Shown here: positions 24,449-35,386 of the stretch, piece after piece
How the letters are laid out: each line of letters opens with the position of its first letter
Numbering within the stretch: the first letter of the stretch is position 1
Assembly (NCBI GenBank): GCA_002270565.1
Contig: NQMI01000051.1
Coordinates: forward strand, 1 to 64,000
DNA length: 64,000 bases
Source: Stenocarpella maydis
Taxonomy: Eukaryota > Ascomycota > Sordariomycetes > Diaporthales > Diaporthaceae
Direction of reading: 5' to 3'
Notes under the pieces: model-generated
What the model saw: the letters and a program-made list of their open reading frames with translations, nothing else
Databases searched by the model: none
What the model was told of the DNA's origin: nothing
Program-made: the position numbers and the translations under genes

Positions 24449-24917
24449 TGTAATGATCAGAGGGTTTCCAAGTACGTTAAACCTGAAAGATCAAGGGTTT
24501 ATGTTCAGAATACGTTATTAGGCAGTTGTTAAGCAATATTATTAACTGATAATGATCACTAGCTGTAAGGCTATCCAATACTGGGATTGAATACTTAGAT
24601 TAACGACTAAAGAGTCTATTCTATAAAAGCTATCTACTATGGTGATAACCATATCCTTATATGTTCTAACTCTTTAGTTGGCTTATTATTGCTTACTTGA
24701 CCTTAGATGAGCACTTATAGCTATTGCTTGCTGTTACTCACGGGTGCTTGCGTAAGCACTGTTGAGCTTATGGGTCTGCAGCCCTAACTCTGGGGCTCTG
24801 GGTTGGGCCGTGCTGCCTTAGCAGCTGGGGTCCTGCGGGGTTGTGTTGTAGTGTTTGTTTTGGGTGCCTGAGTCTACAAATGGGTGCCTAGGGTATTATT
24901 TGTATTAGATCATAATA
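24449..24917 (+). repeat. Putative second solo LTR (low confidence)
   Basis: The stretch begins TGTAATGATC and ends with the near inverted complement GATCATAATA about 470 bp later. It contains a TATA-like tataaaag near 24626. There is no second copy in the window and no clear target duplication, so this rests on the short terminal inverted repeats only. Confidence 0.25.
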
Positions 24918-25245
24918 TTATCTCCTTTTTTACTTCTTTTATCCTTAAAAGTGCTTTATAAGTTATTTTTTATTCATTTATATTGTTATTTATGCCTTCC
25001 TAATTTATTATATTATTTAGAGTTAAAGATTCTTAGATTACAAAAAGTTCCATTATAGGAGTATTTAAGAAGCGTTAAGCTTGCCTTAATTGTTATACTT
25101 TTATTAAACGGTATAATTATAAAGTTACTTTATATTTTCATTATTTGTTTAAGGACCTGGTTTATAAGATGGTTGATTCCGTGGAGAGCTGTTTGCAATA
25201 TACTAAGCATGGTTGTTCTTGTGATATATTACGTATGCTAGTATA

Positions 25246-25821
25246 CTGATGAATTTGTGCTATAGAATAGCATTCAGTTCAGCGTGTGTGTGTTTCGGCA
25301 GGGTAGCAGTATGGTGCTCTGAGGCGAATTCGGACGATTGACAATGGTCTGGACAACTTTATATTGAATTAAGTTAGGCTTCTGTAAGCCCTCCTTATAT
25401 ACCCTCCGACGTCGTCTCACCCCTGGGCACGCTGCGGTAGGCTCTGGTGCAAATTTGCAAATGCCGGAAAATTCGCCCTTCCAACACACCATCTTTGGTT
25501 CCAAACAACTAGCCAACCACAGCCCTAGCAATGCCCAAATTAAGTACATACAAACTTCAGAAATCAGGCTATCCAATGCACTAAGTTATATACTTTTTGG
25601 GTAAGAAATAAGGGTAATGCAGAGGTCTAAATTAAGGTGCAAATGCAGGCCAAAATAATCAACTCACGGCCACCAAACTCATCTTGCATCACGCACGCAC
25701 TGGGCGTACTTAGCGAAAATCGCCTGACTCGCAAGTCTAGGGTAACTCCTTGCTAAAAAGTCTAGGGTAACTCCTTACATGAAGTCTAGGGTAACTCCTT
25801 GCTGAGCGGTTCCGTTTAACA
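25246..25821 (-). repeat. Solo LTR, family 1, copy in minus orientation
   Basis: Reverse complement of the LTR at 42832-43422. Read on the minus strand it starts TGTTAAACGGAACCGC and ends GCACAAATTCATCAG. Flanks GTATA (25241-25245) and GTATC (25822-25826) agree at four of five bases, as expected for a target-site duplication. It includes three copies of a CTAGGGTAACTCC unit. It is about 15 bp shorter than the other copy, which has an insertion near its 5' end. No internal retroelement sequence accompanies it. It sits beside a gag-like relic in the same orientation. Confidence 0.8.
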
Positions 25822-25859
25822 GTATCCTTATTTGTGATTGACTGTATATAAAAGTCCTT

Positions 25860-26900
25860 GGCTTTACCCTTTAATATTATGGGTAATGCTGCTTAAAAGT
25901 AAGTTGGGTATAGGTAGTTATTTTTACAGATGTTGTAAAAGAGACAGATTTTATCATTAAGTACTTTATCTATTGCTCTAGTAAATTTCTTATTATCTAA
26001 GTAGTGCTTGGCTATATTAGTAGATATGCCCTTCTCCAGTAGTATAGCATATAGCTGTTGCGGAGGGATTGTGGCGTGCTTCTTATAGGCAGCTCAGAAT
26101 TCCTCCTACTTGAGTGTTAATCTATAGCTATCAGAAGTCTCATAGTTATACATGCCCTATGGCTAACGGGATGGGGACTGAGATCTGGGTATGGCTGGGG
26201 CAGTGGGTTGTAATATAGGTCCATAGGTACTTAGGCCTATCCCTCTGTTATTACTTAGTGCTGGTTAGCATTCCTTAAATGATAGACTGTTATTAAAGGG
26301 GATATAGTTATAATATCTCTTTAACCATATTATCTATTAGTGCTAGTATTATGCAGATACTAGGGCTTTTGGTAGGGAATCTATCTCCAATAGTTCCATA
26401 AAGGCCTTTACATTATCATTAACTTATAGGTATATTCCCTTACTTTATAGTATCTTCTTAAGTGCAGTAAGGATATTACAATAGATTACTCTAAATGTTT
26501 GCTCTTTCTAATCCCTAAAGTTATCCTTAAAGTTAATATAGACTTCCTAGCTAGTATACCTTATATATGCTTAATAGCATGCTTACATATAGGTAGTAAG
26601 ATAGATTGCATATAGTCTTGGGTTACTTAGAGCATCTGGATCTGGGTCTACCCCCTATAGACTGGGGTTAAGGCTTGTCTTAGCAGTGGCCTCCTTAAGT
26701 AATATATCCTTAATCATATCCAACAAGTTAATAGGGTCAAGACTAGTAGTGACTATTAGTACGGCTATTAATGCTAATAGCATAGGGGTATTATCTTTAT
26801 CACAGGGGTTCACCATCATAATATGCGGATTATATAATTGGTATATGGTATTATAGCAAAGAATAGGGGTGTGCTGGGGCAAAGTAGGGGTAAAAAAGAT
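25860..26900 (-). mobile_element. Retrotransposon gag-like relic
   Basis: Reading the minus strand through many stops gives patches resembling a copia-type Gag. They are WKEQTFRVIYCNILTALKKI-like text near 26470-26530, a block with VNDNVKAFMELLE near 26390-26430, and ALPIILKGKAKDFYI near 25870-25915. Most interruptions are TAG or TAA, consistent with RIP. The LTR at 25246-25821 lies immediately downstream, suggesting nested insertion. The assignment rests on faint motifs. Confidence 0.4.
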
Positions 26901-27355
26901 GGTGATAAGGGGTAGTAAGTATATAGGGGTAAGCTGTTAGCAGGGGTAGTGAAGATGTGCCGGCTGGTAAGGTTAACCTCAGCTGGTGTAGCTAATTGCC
27001 GAGGGGATTGCCGGGGTAGTTGCCGATGGGTGCCAAAGTGGTGATATCTCTAGCGTTATCTTTAAGAGTAGCTATAGGTTGGTAACGTTATACAGCCTTA
27101 TGTATTCCGTGGTTACTTTCCAATAATACTTAGGGTGTGATAGATGCATATGGGATAAAGGTGGAGTATAGCGTTATACATGTAGAGCCCTCTTCTTCTC
27201 ACAATGGGTAGTGATGATATTGCTAAAGACTACCGGAGTGTCTTTAAGGAGTGATGCTGTTAGTACCGTTAGCACAGCCACTATTAAAGCAGTAATGATC
27301 TATCTCTTCAATCCTTGCTAATCTGTGGTTGCCCTTGTAACCACTGATCAGTATT
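26901..27355. other. AT-rich decayed DNA
   Basis: No recognisable coding or structural feature, and no intact ORF above background. Confidence 0.4.
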
Positions 27356-27562
27356 GGATGGGTTACATATTGCAATACGAGTGGGGTGTTGTTCTTATAT
27401 TTCTCTCTGTCTCAAGTAGTGGGTGCAGTGGGCGTAGCCCGCCAGCTATCTCGGGTCTATATAGTGGGTGGTAGTTGCTTAGTAAGCAACTACGCCCTCT
27501 GGCTACAGTACGGTGGCTGTAGCGATAGCCCACCAATGTGCTGTTGCACACTACTATTGCCA
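27356..27562 (-). repeat. Dispersed repeat, copy B (inverted relative to 4002-4198)
   Basis: Reverse complement of the copy at 4002-4198. It contains a near-perfect hairpin, GTAGTTGCTTA-G-TAAGCAACTAC at 27471-27493, with an 11-bp stem and 1-nt loop. The copies differ mainly by transitions and a short indel around that hairpin. Confidence 0.7.
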
Positions 27563-28732
27563 CACCAGACCTTGAACAAACTTGGAAGTGGCATAAACTT
27601 TAGTCGCACCCACTACCCGCTCAAGCGTGCTCGGGACAGCTGGAAATACTGCGTCTTGGATGTTACCTGGTAGATGAAAAGGATGAGTAGCCGGTTAACT
27701 AGCATCCTGTCCAGATTGACCGTGTGGGTAGCTGATGACGTTGGGGAGAGGCTCACTTTGATTATAGCAGAGAACGGATGAAAGTGTGTGGTTCAGATAA
27801 AAACACTAGCCTCCTATTTTGGGGATCCAGCTTGCAGGGATTCCATGCGGCGGCATGCAGATGTATCAGGAGTCACATAGTTCGTTATGCCCTACTACCG
27901 AGAACCCGATGTGATATTTCATGCCACTGTCTGCGAGGCCGTGATACCGATTAACAGATTCCAAGAACCTGTGCGTGTAACATTGGTCTCTCGATAACCC
28001 TGAACACTTACTCAAGTAGTTATTGGTGATTTGCGCCAAGCCTCGGCTCGAAGCGATCTCCACCATACCCTGTTGCGGCACCGTGTACCCGCCGGCCTAC
28101 GATGGGACGAACGTGAGAAAAGAATTTTCCGGAACGGGAGCGGTTTCTGATGGCTGGGTACCGAAGGCGCGAAATCCTCGGGACCTATCGTGTCGTGACT
28201 ATCGTTCGATGTCTCCGGGGCTCAGCGAGTTTCAGCCGAGAACTAAGGCCGAGCCCGCCCTGAGCCTCAAGGACACTTTATACAAAGATGGGACATGGGG
28301 GCCATCAGCCGCTTTATCCGTTTTATAGTGCTTGACTGCCAGGAGGGTGCGTCTGTAACTGACCGCTACGTCACGCCAGATCTGCCCGGGACATGACTTC
28401 CCGAGGTTGCCTCCCGTTCAGCCATCACAAAAAGTTTATTATACACTACTTTCACACCTTTAGTACGCCCGTGAGGTTGTTCGGCAGGGGCTTTGGATTT
28501 GCACTAGCATGAACCTGCGACGAGGGAAACATGCACCGCCACGACTCAAACCTGAGACAAGAAACAAATGTGCAGCAAGTATGAGGAAATCACAAAGCAC
28601 AGAGGACTTATATCACCAGCCGATGTCCGTCTCTTTCGGATGGAAGGCTTCAAATTTGTCCAGGCCAACTCAGCTCACGGGCCCTCCATCCGATTTCTAT
28701 TTCCAACGCTCGCTCTACTGCAATCATCCAAC
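27563..28732. other. Intergenic, no supported gene
   Basis: Base composition recovers towards normal. Short overlapping open frames (27866-28081 minus, 28023-28328 plus) show no domain or splice pattern. 28430-28730 is the upstream region of the secreted-protein gene. Confidence 0.45.
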
Positions 28733-29113
28733 ATGTCTCTCAACTGGGCAATAATAATCTTCGCCGCCCTCTTCGGCATCACATCGGCAGCACCGTCATT
28801 ACTTCCTCGACAGGCCGCAACAACGCAGCTGACATTTACTGGTGCGGGGGCATCCTTCAGCGTGAACGCCCCTGTGAACGGGAGCCCAATTGCACTAAGT
28901 GAGTTGTCCCGCCTCACGCAGTTCATTGCTACGGTGTCATGCTGACTTGTTCGCGCAACAGACAACACCATAGCCGTCGACTTCATCGCGCAGGCAGGGA
29001 CTGCGAGCTGTTCATTCGAGGGCGTTGACGGGGTGAAGCTCACCGTGCTTGGTGCAAACTCGGGCGCCACCATCGCACCACCCCAGACGATCGTTCGTGC
29101 GACCTGTCAATAG
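28733..29113 (+). CDS. Small secreted protein (candidate effector-like)
   Basis: Exons 28733-28898 and 28962-29113 are joined by a 63-bp GT-AG intron with a GCTGAC branch site, giving 105 residues. The start is MSLNWAIIIFAALFGITSA, a classical signal peptide with likely cleavage before or near APSLLPRQ, the R possibly part of a propeptide site. The mature part is Thr/Ala/Gly/Val-rich, predicted mostly beta, with two cysteines (about residues 72 and 104) that could form one disulfide. I recognise no family. Apoplastic effectors or cell-wall-associated small proteins look like this, but function is unknown. The upstream Met codons in the same region do not produce a signal peptide, which decides this start. 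Confidence 0.7.
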
Positions 29114-29548
29114 CTGCCTCCCTGCCCTTTTCCTTTGCTTCAGGCGCTTCTTTATGATTTATGTGACATGGGGTTGGAGACGGCAGGCCGTTGGACTGGT
29201 TCACACGATACAGTGTTGCAAGCGTACATGAGGTGTTGTGTAGATGGGATCAAGTTGGACATAGTGAATTACAAAGACCTTATCACCAATAGCCAGCGTA
29301 CTTTTGGTGTCTTTCATGGCTGGCCGACACAAAGACAGCACTGCTGTTTGACCCCCACAAAGTACGCTCTCATTGAAAGACCGCCCAGAAGCCAGCCAAT
29401 AGCAGAAGGTCCACTGGGGTCCATTTCCTAGTATTTAAAGCCGCCTGCTTCCTCAATTGTTTGACCATTTTTCCACAAACGTATCGCTACAACGACGATC
29501 GAGTTGAATGATCAAGCACCACGCTCAGCGCGACCATATTCAAACAAC
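29114..29548. other. Intergenic between two small genes
   Basis: Contains a TATA-like tatttaaag near 29432, about 115 bp before the next ATG. No other signal seen. Confidence 0.4.
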
Positions 29549-29989
29549 ATGAGATATCACGGAATCATGAGGATATTCTCCAAAATATTCCGTAAGATGA
29601 AGGGGGAGAAAGAGGTCACGAGTGTTGACGCCTACATTCTGACAGAAAATGGCATCTCATGGATGGACACCAGCTACCAGCCTCTAACTGTTCCCATCTC
29701 TCTGAGCTCTCGGAGAGGAGAGTACTATCAGAAAAAGGTTGTTTGTCGTGAAATTGCCCGGGTCACTGAACGGGCCCGGGCGGTTCTCCTATATGCATCC
29801 TTTGGTGGGTGGGATCCATTGTTTCTTGTCGATTTTGCGAGACGATACTGGTACAGTGAAAAGGTCATGTTTGCCGTTGGCCGTGGTGAATACCTGGATG
29901 CAGAAAGCCCGGAGCTATTCCATGCTGTGCGATCCGCCGCGCAGTCTAGAGGGCCTATAAAGCTTTACTGCAAGTGGAAGAATCCGTAA
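29549..29989 (+). CDS. Hypothetical protein, 146 aa
   Basis: Single uninterrupted ORF starting at the first ATG in frame (MRYHGIMRIFSKIFRKMKG). The N-terminus is strongly basic, followed by a compact domain of mixed alpha/beta character (SVDAYILTENGISWMDTSY, VLLYASFGGWDPLFLVDFARRYWY, LFHAVRSAAQSRGPIKLYCKW). No signal peptide, TM helix or known motif is visible. The balanced codon use and domain-like hydrophobic pattern argue it is real. I cannot assign a function. Confidence 0.55.
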   Translation: MRYHGIMRIFSKIFRKMKGEKEVTSVDAYILTENGISWMDTSYQPLTVPISLSSRRGEYYQKKVVCREIARVTERARAVLLYASFGGWDPLFLVDFARRYWYSEKVMFAVGRGEYLDAESPELFHAVRSAAQSRGPIKLYCKWKNP

Positions 29990-30395
29990 CCCAGCCCCAC
30001 ACGCTGTCTTCGAGTATAGGCACGGGCAAAAAGCTCGACTCCAACAGGGGGGGTCAACATGACGGTTTCTATCCGTGTAGGTAAGATTCTATGCTTGTGC
30101 GTACTGTCTTCATCTGGCCCACTTCTCCCTGCCCGGCTTTACAAAGGCAAAGGCCCAAAGGCATGAAAGTGAAAGAACAAAGCCACAGAGTAATGGGCGG
30201 AATAGAGCGAAAGGGAGGCTTAGAATATAAAGATTTTAATCAAGGAACAAGGATACAAAAAAAATGACATTGGACAATTTCGTGTTAATTCCTTACTAGT
30301 AGTTATCACACACGCACGGATCTAATGTCTTTGTGAAGTAATGCATTGTTATTGTGGCAGCAAATTGAGAAATTCCAGGCTTGTATCTAGCATGG
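29990..30395. other. Intergenic / unassigned flank of pectate lyase pseudogene
   Basis: A-rich and without recognisable exons. The missing N-terminal half of the pectate lyase gene should lie here, but I cannot find it. Confidence 0.4.
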
Positions 30396-31112
30396 ACATT
30401 ACAAAGTGCAAGCGAAATTTGGTAGCACGCCTTTTGCATTGACCACTGTGACCTCTCTGGAGATGAGACAGTCGGCAAGGACACGTATGACGGCCTAGTC
30501 GACCTGTCGCACGCAGCAGACTCCGTGACCACCTCCAACACCTACTTTCATAACCACGTAAGCCGATCCCCTTCCCTCTTCATCCATATTGCTGTGGCTG
30601 TACCATTAGAACCCATCCTCTGTTAACGCACTTATCATGAAATCAGTCCAAGGGCACCTTAGTAGGCCACCCCGACTCCAATGCTGCCTAGGACAAGGGC
30701 CACCTCCGCGTGATATACGCCAACAACCACTTCTACAAGGTCTCCTCCCGCGGACCCCTCCTGCGCTTCGGAACGGCTCACACCTTCAGCAATTACTACA
30801 ACTAGCAGAGCACAGGTGTCGACGCCCGCATGGGAGCACAGGCTCCGGTGCAGAGCAGTGTGTTTGAGAACAGCGGCAAGAAGGCCGTCTTTACGGAGAG
30901 CAACACAGAGGACGGGTGAGTGGATGCCTGTGACCCGTAGATATGGCCCGGCGGCTAAGCGGCTAATTGTTTCTCAGGTATGCTGTGGTCATCCACGTCC
31001 TCTTTGGTGGTGAGAGCGCCAACACGGCGCCGCAGGGGACGCTGAGTGCGGGCTCGCCTCCGTACACCTCCAAACTCTATGGCAGCGCTAATTTCAAGGC
31101 TGCTGTTAAAAA
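30396..31112 (+). pseudogene. Pectate lyase (polysaccharide lyase family 1) pseudogene
   Basis: The C-terminal half of a PL1 pectate lyase is recognisable. VDLSHAADSVTTSNTYFHNH (30498-30556) is followed by an intron-like gap and then LVGHPDSNAA, DKGHLRVIYANNHFYK, SSRGPLLRFGTAH and GVDARMGAQAPVQSSVFENS (30650-30900). A GT-AG intron around 30917-30977 leads to YAVVIHVLFGGESANTAPQGT and SANFKAAVKKGG. The SRGP and R-FG-H motifs near the active site remain. It is dead: TAG stops at about 30702 and 30802 (consistent with CAG to TAG), no N-terminal half or signal peptide, and no normal C-terminus. PL1 enzymes cleave de-esterified pectin outside the cell. Confidence 0.8.
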
Positions 31113-31291
31113 AGGAGGCTGGCCAGACATTTTTGTTTTAAGCTGCAGTGGCGTGGGGCCGCCATTGAATTCCTCTGCATTGCTAAGTACATCAGATAAA
31201 CGTTGAAGGTTTTGAAGAGGTAGATCCAGTCAATACAGGAGAGACTGCCTAGGTACATCCAATTTCAGATGACGCATTCAACTGGCCAGGA

Positions 31292-32293
31292 CTACCAGAG
31301 CGGGTCCATGTCGCGCACAGGTCCGAGAGAGGGATTCCACACTGTTGGCCTGCCGTGCATCACCGAATCCCACTCTGGGAGTTCCACCACCCGTCTTGCG
31401 TACTCCTGAAGCTCCTCCGGAACCAAGTAATGCTTGTTAACCTTTCCGTCCAGCAGTCGTGCGATGAACGGCACAGTGTGAGCATCAAGCAGAGTCGGAC
31501 CGACATCCGCCCCGAACAGCCACACAGAGTCAACTCCACCGGCCTGGTATATGACGAGCAGCTCGGAGAAGTAATTCCGGGCCTGATGCTCGGCCAGCTG
31601 GACTTGGTCCGGCCTCAGAGCGTCTGCCTTGGTCTTGTTATGACTGAGATCCCACTTTGTAAGCAACAGACATATCACGAAGTAGGAAACCCTGGGCAGA
31701 CATACAATTCTCGTTTCTTCTCCAGCGCCTTTCTATATTCGGGAGAAATCTCCGAATCCGGCTTGGCGAGCAAATTGTCGATGACGGTGGGGGGGATTCC
31801 CTTCTCTTGCCACTCTGGAGGCATGGACTCACGTCGGGAAACGAGAGTAAAGATGGACATGCCATGCAGCTTTGATAGCATATCTCTGATGGTCGATTCA
31901 TGGGCGGGCGGGAGAAGATTGGGATAGTGACCGCACAGCCAGTACGAGATATCAACGCTGTCTGTCAGTGGAGCTGGGAGCTTGGGCCCGGTCAGTGCAG
32001 GAACCTAACTTCTCATGAGCTTACTCTGTTCCGATACTTTATTCCTTGCTTCATCTTACTTGACCCTTGGGGTTGATATTCAGCAGATAGTCTTCCGATA
32101 TGTTCTCATGTTGGTGATGATCCACCAGCTTGTTCTCGAGGCGGACCCCCTCCGTGGTTCCGGCGGCCGAGCTTCGCCCAAGCGCATATGTGAACCTGGC
32201 CATAATTGAAAAAAGTGAGAAGGGCTGGTTATGCAAGATGTAGACATTGTCAGAGCCAGCAGTTGAGCCCGCCCGAGATGATTCAGTCGCCAT
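31292..32293 (-). CDS. Glutathione S-transferase-like protein, three exons
   Basis: Minus-strand exons 32293-32060, 32004-31706 and 31643-31292, with introns of 55 and 62 bp, give 294 residues. The second intron uses GTATGT and an acceptor at CTCAG, which restores the reading KKREFHNKTKADALRPDQ. The N-terminus (NVYILHNQPFSLFSIMARF) fits a thioredoxin-fold GST_N domain, with the ISYWL segment as the usual end of that domain. The C-terminal part is helical with an invariant-looking MHGRPTVWNPSLGPV tail typical of this fungal subgroup. It probably acts in the cytosol on electrophiles or as a GST-fold protein of unknown substrate. No obvious cluster partners are adjacent. The gene looks intact although its neighbours on both sides are decayed. 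Confidence 0.8.
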
Positions 32294-33330
32294 GTTGTCA
32301 CGTGCGTGTTGCCTGTGAGACGTGCTGCTGCGAAGACGGTGCCAAGAGGGGTGGCATCTGACAAGAGGAGCTTATGGCATGTTCCTTGCTCGCCTCCGGG
32401 TTTAAATGCAGGCGTGAGCAATGACACGCCACGCTCTATTGAACCCCACCAGGATGCGCTAAGCCAGAAGGAGTAAGTGCTCGTTTAAATATCCATAGGC
32501 CTTGGGGCTTCTGGAGGTGCCCTCAGAAGCCTGTGGACAGGCAGGGAATAGCGGTGCGCTAAGCTGGAAAACCAGTGAATATACACGACAGCTGAAGGCA
32601 CAAAGGATCAAATACAAGAGACGCAATTCGCACCACACCTGAGCCTGCTCCTCGTCGTCGGGTTGTTGACCCAGCTGGCTGGGCCTCGAATGTAAGGTCC
32701 GGGCCACGAAATGCCATTATCTTAACATCTCGCCATTCTACAAGTTCTTGTGCCATGCCAAAAAGAAAAAGAAAAGGAAAAAGAAAAGGAACCATCCCAA
32801 TTCATCATATGGTGAGTTCAAAACATCTCATCTTATCAGTTGGGTACCCGAGGAGAGATGAAAACCTCCATGCCCAGCTCCATGATCAACAGAGGCACGG
32901 TGAAAAGTTGGCCCCTTGCCCCAAGATCCCATGTAATCACGCCATACTCGGGATGCTTCACAGCAATACTCATCATAGTGGCCACCAATTATTTGAGTGG
33001 ACCCGCGGCACCGGTCAAGATATATGGCAAGGCTTGGCGTTATCGCTGAAGACCACAAGGTAGCGAAGATGATTTATATCAGTTTGGATCCCTTCCTGAG
33101 CTCTTGTCGGTATGTTGCGTTCTGATCACGGCCACAACTTGCAACAGGCATCTTGGCAGCCAGTGCTGATTTACAAGGCGCCCTTGGTCTCGACCAGAAG
33201 CCTGCCAACCCCCCCCCCAAGAACTTCTATCGACAAGTCAGAGACCGATTCTGGCGAAGATGTCGACGCCATTAGGGAGCGTATCCTGGCGGATCGCTTG
33301 CATACGAGCAACCCGCCCGTGCTCCTCATC
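32294..33330. other. Intergenic, no supported gene
   Basis: Promoter side of the GST-like gene and upstream flank of the MFS pseudogene. A basic A/G-rich tract at 32756-32790 reads as repetitive KRK in one frame and is low complexity. No domain recognised on either strand. Confidence 0.45.
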
Positions 33331-35386
33331 ATGACATTGTTCCGCAAGAAGGACCACAAGCAACTTGACGAGGTCGCCACGCAGCCCTCTGTCTACGATG
33401 ACCCGTCCATTGCGCAGTTCTTCAGGCCCACAGCAAAATATGAGAACGTGCACCGTTTTGACCCTGAAGCACGATGGACCTGGAGAGAGGAGTTGATGAG
33501 TCAAGATCTGGACGTGGACGAGCGGTATCTCCAGCTAATCCACAAAATCTAGCCTCTCATCAACAAGATAAACTGGACGATCACGCTCTGGGCCTGTATT
33601 GCATTGCTTGGCTTGGACCTGGACAGAGGTAACCTGAGGCCAAGCCAACACTGATAACTTTCTGGAAGACTTGGGACTCAGCACCGTTGTTATTTCCTAC
33701 ATTTCTGTAGCGTGAGGTGCTCTACGCACGTTGACATGCTGCTGACTTATGCAGACTACAATCTCGGTAATACAGTCTTCTTTGCGCGGAACTTCCTTCG
33801 CAATTAATTAGCAAGAAGCTTGGTAAGTTTGGGTTCTTTCATGTCTCTGTGACCGATCGACTAACTCTCCCATAGGCCCGGATAGATGAGTATGTCTCTA
33901 AGGACTTGATATGTCGGTCCTTGCCAACTGACTAATACAAACACCTATAATCATGTGCCTATGGTCCGCCGTAGCGGCTTCACAATTCTGGTTGAATGGC
34001 AGGCCATCGTTTTTCCTACGCCGGGCGTTCCTTGGCTTACTTCAAGGCGGCTTCATCCCAGACGTCATTTTATATCTGGTGAGTTCCCCGTATCCCGTAA
34101 CACGGAGGCTGGTCTTGACCTTCGTAGTCAGATTTCTTCAAACGAATAGAATTACATTTCTGGCTTGCCCTTTTCTGGACGTCACTGCGGGTAACCGATA
34201 TCGTCGCCCCTGTACTCGCCTTTGGACTTCTGCGACTGCGCGGCTGTCATGGATATGAAGACTGGCGCTGGCTATTCCTGTTCGAAGGAGTCCTCACGCT
34301 GACCATTGGCATATGGTCTTGGTTCATGATGGCACCCTCACCGACGCAGACAAGGTCATGGTACCGGCCCAAGGGTTGGTCCACAGAGCGGGAGGAGGTC
34401 ATTATGGTGAACCGCATCTTGAGGGACGACCCTTCCAAGGGAGACATGCACAACCGCCAGGCCGTTAGCCTCAAGTTGATGTGGAAGTCACTCACGGGCT
34501 TTGACCTGTGGCACATATATATCCTCGGCCTGTGTTTCCAGATACCCACGGGGCCGCCGGATCAATACCTGACCCTCACGCTCAGGAACCTCGGGTTCGG
34601 TACATTCGACTCCAACCTGCTCACCATACCGACACAATTCTTCGGAGCCATCACCGTGGGTCGTGCGTCGTTATTTCTCACAAGCTTTCACTGACTAATT
34701 CGGACTTCTAGATGATGATTGTGGAGTTTTACTCTGAGCGTTACAATGAGAGAGGCATGATCGGGGTCTTCTGTCAGATTTGGGTCTTGCTCAACATAAT
34801 TGCCTTGGATGTCATACCCAACACTTCTTCGGCGTGGGCCAGCTATGCTATTCTAACCGTCTTATTGTCGTTCCAATCAAGTACCTTATCAAGGAATGGA
34901 ATGTGCATGGCATCCAATATTAACACCTGCTTTGCACATGCGATGTAGGTTGCCTGGTGCAGCCGTAACTCTAGAGCCAGATACAAGTGAGTCAAACCAT
35001 CGTGTCACCACCGCTTATACAGTGTGCTCACTGACCATCCTCAGTATGTTTGTCCAATTAGCGGGATAGTGTACTCAAATGTTTACCGCAGTTCAGATCG
35101 TCCTTTCTGTAAGACTCCACCTTCCCATCACACCCTTCCTGACTGCGATCGTGCACTGAGCAGCAGCTGATGACTGGACATGGACCGTAAAGCAAATCGT
35201 GCTTTGATCGGTGTCTACGTAATGAGCATTGTTCTATATGCTCTGACCAAAGCATACTATATATTATGGCGCAATAAAGTTCGTGACCGCGAATGGAACC
35301 TTTTGACGAAAGAGGAGCAGATACAGTATCTGTCTACCACCAAGGATTCAGGAAGCGAAAGGAAAGACTTCAGATTCGCTCACTGA
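33331..35386 (+). pseudogene. MFS anion:cation symporter (Dal5/allantoate permease type) pseudogene
   Basis: Successive blocks follow the family order. KYENVHRFDPEARWTWREEL comes first (33430-33495), then WTITLWACIALLGLDLDRGN after a TAG at about 33550. Next are DYNLGNTVF (33753), [26 protein letters not shown] (33985-34065) and EDWRWLFLFEGVLTLTIGIWSWFMM (34258-34330). The longest intact run is MAPSPTQTRSWYRPKGW to LGFGTFDSNLLTIPTQFFGA (34326-34660). The C-terminus RDREWNLLTKEEQIQYL ends at 35386. The gene is inactivated by a nonsense codon, a frameshift after DLDRGN and another at the SQLISKKLG motif (about 33800). In life it would import small organic anions such as allantoate or nicotinate across the plasma membrane. 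Confidence 0.8.
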
